From: an uncultured Oscillospiraceae bacterium
GTDB lineage: Bacteria > Bacillota > Clostridia > Oscillospirales > Oscillospiraceae
Reading direction: 5' to 3'
Length of the DNA: 64,000 nucleotides
NCBI GenBank assembly: GCA_944385475.1
Contig: CALWXJ010000054.1
Coordinates: 62,001-126,000, forward strand
Both the position numbers and the translations under genes were made by a program. Numbering within the stretch: the first letter of the stretch is position 1; every line of letters begins with the position of its first letter. Of this stretch, positions 60,380-64,000 are shown piece by piece. A model generated the notes under the pieces. It had not been told where the DNA came from, did not search any database, and saw only the letters and a program-made list of their open reading frames with translations.

Positions 60380-61531
60380 TCATGGATTCACCGAGGCAGC
60401 CACAACCTCCCGGGCCGCCTGGTCCGATAAAAGAATGTCCTCCAGGGTGGGGTTTTGCCGCACCGGAACCCGGGCGCGGGCCCGCTCCACCAGCCGGGGG
60501 ATGTCGTAAAAGCCGATCCGGCCCTTCAGAAAAAGGTCCACCGCCGCTTCATTGGCACCATTGACGATGCTGCAGGCAGTGCCGCCTTCTGCTGCAGCCT
60601 TTTCCGCAAGGCGCAGACAGGGAAAGCCCTCCCGGTCCGGCGGGGCAAAGGTCAGGGGCGGGCAAGCCAGCAGATCCAAAGGCTCCGCCAGGCTTTCTCC
60701 CCTTCTGGGATACGTCATGGCATAGCGAATGGGCAGGCGCATATCCGGCGTGCCCAGTTGCGCCAGAACTGCCCCGTCCCAAAACTCCACCAGGGAGTGG
60801 ACAATGGACTGGCGGTGGATCACCACCTCCACTTGGGAAAGGGGCAGCCGATAAAGGCGCATGGCCTCAATGCCCTCCACCCCCTTGTTCATCAATGTGG
60901 CGCTGTCCACTGTGATCTTGGGCCCCATGGTCCAATTGGGGTGACGCAGAGCGTCCGCCGGTGTCATGGATGCCACCCGGTCACGATCCATCCCGTAAAA
61001 GGGGCCTCCTGAGCAAGTCAAAATCAGCTTCCGGATCTCCCGGCGGTCACGGCAGCCCTGTAGACACTGAAAAATGGCGGAGTGTTCCGAGTCCACCGGC
61101 ACGATCTCCGCCCCGCTCTCCTCCGCCGCGTCTATCACCAGTTCCCCGGCACACACCAGCGTCTCTTTATTGGCCAGGGCAATGCGCTTTTTCTCTCTGA
61201 TGGCAGTGAGGGTGGGCTTTAACCCCACCATTCCCACCACGGCGGTGACCACCGTGTCCGCCTGGGGCAGTGCGGCGGCTTCCTCCAGCGCCTCAGTCCC
61301 CCCCAAGACCTTCGTCTGCGTATCCTTCAGCCGAAGGGCCAGATCCCGGGCGGCAGCTTCCTCCGTCAAAACCGCCAGATGAGGGCGGAACTTGCGGGCC
61401 TGGGCCTCCATCTGCTCTACACTGGTGTTGGCCGTGATGGCTGCCACCCCAAGGCCCATCTGCTCTGCCACCTCCAGGGTCTGACGGCCGATGGAGCCGG
61501 TGGAGCCCAAAATTGAAATCGTCTTACTCAT
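60380..61531 (-). CDS. dxr: 1-deoxy-D-xylulose-5-phosphate reductoisomerase
   Basis: Dxr makes 2-C-methylerythritol 4-phosphate, the step blocked by fosmidomycin. The 383 residues show NADPH-binding GSTGSIGRQTL at 8-18, ALANKETLVCAGELV, VDSEHSAIFQCL with metal ligands, and NWTMGPKITVDSATLMNKG in part (KITVDSATLMNKG). It lies between cdsA and rseP, as in most Firmicutes. Confidence 0.97.
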   Translation of the reverse strand: MSKTISILGSTGSIGRQTLEVAEQMGLGVAAITANTSVEQMEAQARKFRPHLAVLTEEAAARDLALRLKDTQTKVLGGTEALEEAAALPQADTVVTAVVGMVGLKPTLTAIREKKRIALANKETLVCAGELVIDAAEESGAEIVPVDSEHSAIFQCLQGCRDRREIRKLILTCSGGPFYGMDRDRVASMTPADALRHPNWTMGPKITVDSATLMNKGVEGIEAMRLYRLPLSQVEVVIHRQSIVHSLVEFWDGAVLAQLGTPDMRLPIRYAMTYPRRGESLAEPLDLLACPPLTFAPPDREGFPCLRLAEKAAAEGGTACSIVNGANEAAVDLFLKGRIGFYDIPRLVERARARVPVRQNPTLEDILLSDQAAREVVAASVNP

Positions 61532-61611
61532 ACCGCTATCCTATTCCAAAAAGCTGAAAACAATCCAAAATCGACGCCGCCTCTTTTTTGATCGGCTCCG
61601 CCGCGCCGTCC

Positions 61612-62472
61612 CTATTGCAACACCTGCAAGATCTGCAGCGTCAGCCATACAAAGGGCGATGCAAAGGTCACAGAGTCGAAACGGTCCAGGATGCCGCCGT
61701 GCCCCGGCAACAGATTGCCGTAATCCTTGATGCCCAACTCCCGCTTGATAACAGAGAAGCTCAGGTCTCCGATCTGGCTGACCACACTGCCCAAAAGTCC
61801 AAACAACAGCGCATCCTGGAATCTCATAAAGGCATCCTGAATCACCCATGCCCCTACAAACATCATCACCATCATGCCCATCACGCCGCCCACCAGACCG
61901 CCTATGGCGCCCTCCACGGTCTTTTTGGGGCTGACCCGGGGGGCCAGCTTATGTTTTCCAAAAAACATCCCGGCAAAGAGGGCAAACGTATCGGACCCAA
62001 AGGAGATGCACAGGGGAAAGAATACCAGCAGCATCCCTATGGACGGCACCATCCGCAGCCGCAGCAGGCAGCTGAGCATCAGGGGAAACACCAGAGCGGC
62101 AAACAGCGCCGCGGTGACCGAGGCAAAGGGAATCCCCCGCTCCTCATCATAGCGGTGAATGGACACTGCGAACAAAGCCAGCACCAGCAGCGTGCCCAGC
62201 AGCGCCGTCAAAGGCAGAACCGGCAGCGCGGTCAGCTCCGCGTATCCAATGGACAGCTCCATATACACGCACACCGGCACCAGCGCCGCCACAACCACCG
62301 TCAGAGGGATCAGGGACTTCCCCCGCTCTCCTGCTGCTGCATGCATCAGTTCCCACGCGCCAATGGCACACATAGCCGCCACCAGCGCCATGGTGGCCCA
62401 CTCCGGGGCCCTCCCCAGCACAAAAATCAAAAACGGGATACCCACCACAGCCACTATGACACGCTGAAACAT
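61612..62472 (-). CDS. cdsA: Phosphatidate cytidylyltransferase
   Basis: CdsA forms CDP-diacylglycerol for phospholipid synthesis. The 286-residue membrane protein has about eight helices and the family signature near the C-terminus: VIKRELGIKDYGNLLPGHGG and then ILDRFDS. SFGSDTFALFAG is conserved before it. The start at 62472 (MFQRVIVAVV) fits the first helix, better than an ATG 21 bases upstream. Confidence 0.96.
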   Translation of the reverse strand: MFQRVIVAVVGIPFLIFVLGRAPEWATMALVAAMCAIGAWELMHAAAGERGKSLIPLTVVVAALVPVCVYMELSIGYAELTALPVLPLTALLGTLLVLALFAVSIHRYDEERGIPFASVTAALFAALVFPLMLSCLLRLRMVPSIGMLLVFFPLCISFGSDTFALFAGMFFGKHKLAPRVSPKKTVEGAIGGLVGGVMGMMVMMFVGAWVIQDAFMRFQDALLFGLLGSVVSQIGDLSFSVIKRELGIKDYGNLLPGHGGILDRFDSVTFASPFVWLTLQILQVLQ

Positions 62473-62527
62473 GGAATCCGCCCTTTCTCCCAATGGGGCT
62501 TATTTCCCCTGCCGCAGCAAGGGACGT

Positions 62528-63253
62528 TCAGGTTTTGACGCCGCCAAAACGGCGGTCGCGGTGTCGGTAGGCCTCCAGGGCCCTGTCCAGCTCCGCTTCA
62601 TCGAAGTCCGGCCACAGGACATCCGTAAAGTAAAACTCGGAATAGGCGCACTGCCACAGCAGGAAATTGCTCAGCCGCAGTTCCCCGCTGGGGCGGATGA
62701 TCAGTTCCGGGTCCGGAATGCCCGCTGAGTCCAGATAGGAGGAAAACAGCTCCTCATTAAGGTCCTGGGGCTGCCGTTCTCCCGCGGCGCAGGCCGCCGC
62801 GAATTTTTGCGCCGCCCGCAAGATCTCTCCCCGTCCGCCATAGTTGAGACAGACATTGGCCTGGAAATCATCCTTGCTCAAATGCTCTGTAATCTCATCC
62901 GTCTCCCTGGCCAGGGCCTGCAGATCCGGAGATATGGGAGTCATATCCCCAAAAAAGTGCAGCCGGATGTGATCCCGCTCCATGGTATCCACGGCCTCCA
63001 TCAAGTACTTTTTCAAAAGCATCATAATGGCGGAAACCTCAGCTTCTGAGCGTTTCCAGTTTTCCGTGGAAAAGGCATACACCGTGAGATAGCGGATGCC
63101 GATATTCTTGCAGTAGGTGGCAATGCGGCGGAACGTCTCCGCGCCGGCTTTGTGGCCAGCCGTACGGGGCAGCCCCCGCTTCGTGGCCCAGCGGCCATTG
63201 CCATCCATAATAATCGCAATGTGGCGAGGCAGGTTCTCCCCCTGCCTCGCCAT
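62528..63253 (-). CDS. uppS: Undecaprenyl diphosphate synthase
   Basis: UppS (cis-prenyltransferase) extends farnesyl diphosphate to the C55 carrier lipid of wall synthesis. The 241-residue protein has MDGNGRW at 16-22 with the catalytic Asp 17, TVYAFSTENWKR, and RPSGELRLSNFLLWQ plus EFYFTDVLWPDF. I chose the ATG at 63253, since AAAGGAC lies 7 bases upstream; ATGs at 63280/63283 overlapping frr are possible. Confidence 0.95.
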   Translation of the reverse strand: MARQGENLPRHIAIIMDGNGRWATKRGLPRTAGHKAGAETFRRIATYCKNIGIRYLTVYAFSTENWKRSEAEVSAIMMLLKKYLMEAVDTMERDHIRLHFFGDMTPISPDLQALARETDEITEHLSKDDFQANVCLNYGGRGEILRAAQKFAAACAAGERQPQDLNEELFSSYLDSAGIPDPELIIRPSGELRLSNFLLWQCAYSEFYFTDVLWPDFDEAELDRALEAYRHRDRRFGGVKT

Positions 63254-63279
63254 ATGATTGTCCTTTCCCCGCTGTTCCA

Positions 63280-63837
63280 TCAAACCGCCATCAATTCCTT
63301 TTCCTTTTTGACCAGCAGCTCATCCAAAGTCTTGCAGCTGTCATCCGTCAGCTTTTGCAGATCCTTTTCCATCTGTTTGAGATCATCTTCCGTGATCTCG
63401 GAGGCCTTCTCCATCTTTTTGAATTTATCCATGGCGTCCCGGCGGATATTGCGAATGGCCACCTTGCCGTTTTCCGCATATTTATGGATCTGCTTGACCA
63501 GCTCCTTCCGGCGCTCCTCTGTCAGCTGCGGGAAACTCAGCCGCAGGCATTTGCCGTCATTTTGGGGGTTGATCCCAAGGTCGGAGTTCTGAATGGCCTT
63601 TTCAATGGACTTCACCGCCGTGGCATCCCAGGGGGTGATCACCAGGGATCTGGGATCCGGGGAGGAAATGGCCGCAATCTGCTGAATTGGGGTGGGGCTG
63701 CCGTAATAATCCACCATAATCCGGTCCAGCACCGCCGCGTTGGCCCGGCCGGCACGGACGGAGGCAAAGTCTGCTGCGATGGAGTCAATGCTCTTTTTCA
63801 TCTTCTCCTCAAAGACCTTATACTCTTCGTTCATCAT
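63280..63837 (-). CDS. frr: Ribosome recycling factor
   Basis: Frr with EF-G splits post-termination ribosomes. The 185 residues are exactly the family length, with VRAGRANAAVLDRI at about 28-41, DYYGSPTPIQQIA and the C-terminal helix bundle. The start at 63837 (MMNEEYKVFEEKM) follows AAAGGAAGG; further upstream residues do not fit. Confidence 0.97.
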   Translation of the reverse strand: MMNEEYKVFEEKMKKSIDSIAADFASVRAGRANAAVLDRIMVDYYGSPTPIQQIAAISSPDPRSLVITPWDATAVKSIEKAIQNSDLGINPQNDGKCLRLSFPQLTEERRKELVKQIHKYAENGKVAIRNIRRDAMDKFKKMEKASEITEDDLKQMEKDLQKLTDDSCKTLDELLVKKEKELMAV

Positions 63838-63891
63838 GGTAAGTTCCTTCCTTTCACAATCTCTTTGGGAGGGCCGCAGCCCCATGATCCA

Positions 63892-64000
63892 TCACTCTTT
63901 TACAATGGTGCCCACGTTTTCCCCGCACAGGGCCCGGATGATGTTCCGGGGGTCCTTCAGGGCAAACAGCAGCACGGGGATATGGTTGTCCATAGACAGG
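63892..64000 (-). CDS. pyrH: UMP kinase, C-terminal part (cut by the window edge)
   Basis: The last 35 codons of a gene entering from the right edge. The visible end, with LSMDNHIPVLLFAL and NIIRALCGENVGTIV, is the C-terminus of PyrH, which phosphorylates UMP. The position before frr is universal. Confidence 0.9.
   Translation of the reverse strand, partial: LSMDNHIPVLLFALKDPRNIIRALCGENVGTIVKE

Noticed and set aside
1..64000. Mobile elements, CRISPR arrays, tRNA or rRNA genes
   Set aside because: I saw no transposase or integrase motif, no spaced direct repeats, and no cloverleaf or rRNA sequence on reading both strands. A program search could still find a short remnant.

Overview
The window is a continuous piece of core chromosome from a spore-forming, high-GC Firmicute. 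The most likely source is a gut-type member of the Clostridia (Oscillospiraceae, in the neighbourhood of Flavonifractor/Oscillibacter); the lineage is my inference. It rests on the complete spoIIIA operon, the coexistence of polC and dnaE, the whiA-yvcK-rapZ-murB-hprK cluster, a T-box in front of tyrS, and strongly GC-biased third codon positions. Coding density is high and most genes lie on the minus strand. I see no insertion sequence, prophage, CRISPR array, tRNA or rRNA gene.

Layout, left to right. 1-4.8 kb (minus): SpoIID-like protein, queA, tgt, yajC and a partial membrane protein, from a good sigma-A promoter. 4.9-7.0 kb (plus): asd and dapA, the entry to lysine/diaminopimelate synthesis. 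7.3-11.2 kb (minus): a YkpA-type ABC-F ATPase, tyrS with a tyrosine T-box leader, and a small membrane protein. 11.2-21.8 kb (minus): asp23, nusB, xseA, xseB, ispA, a 0.9-kb gap, a small DUF21-like membrane protein, dxs, tlyA, nadK, argR, recN. 21.8-26.7 kb (minus): spoIIIAA to spoIIIAH behind a sigma-E-like promoter. 26.8-29.7 kb (minus): a DUF308 protein, a 21-cysteine protein of unknown function and a DUF3048 lipoprotein. 29.9-32.5 kb (plus): DUF4364 regulator and a KtrB/KtrA potassium system. 32.5-42.5 kb (minus): hprK, ROK kinase, murB, rapZ, yvcK, whiA, a C_GCAxxG_C_C protein, dnaE. 42.7-48.2 kb: rpmB, gpsA, plsY, der, yceD, rpmF and an RluA-type pseudouridine synthase. 48.3-54.0 kb (plus): potABCD, a FlK-like thioesterase and mmuM. 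54.2-64 kb (minus): pyrH (partial), frr, uppS, cdsA, dxr, rseP, ispG, polC, the canonical Firmicute order.

The outstanding feature is the gap at 17.6-18.3 kb. It has no credible protein. Its two ends are complementary, it has its own extended -10 promoter, and it sits exactly between ispA and a 188-residue membrane protein with a DxxxD motif, followed by dxs. This is the known genomic setting of the large structured OLE RNA and its membrane partner OapA. I annotate the pair as an OLE ribonucleoprotein locus. Other points worth attention are the natural Glu-to-Gln change in the second ATPase site of the ABC-F protein, the complete tyrosine T-box, an unusual break between spoIIIAB and spoIIIAC, the cysteine-rich orphan, and a short-form PolC.
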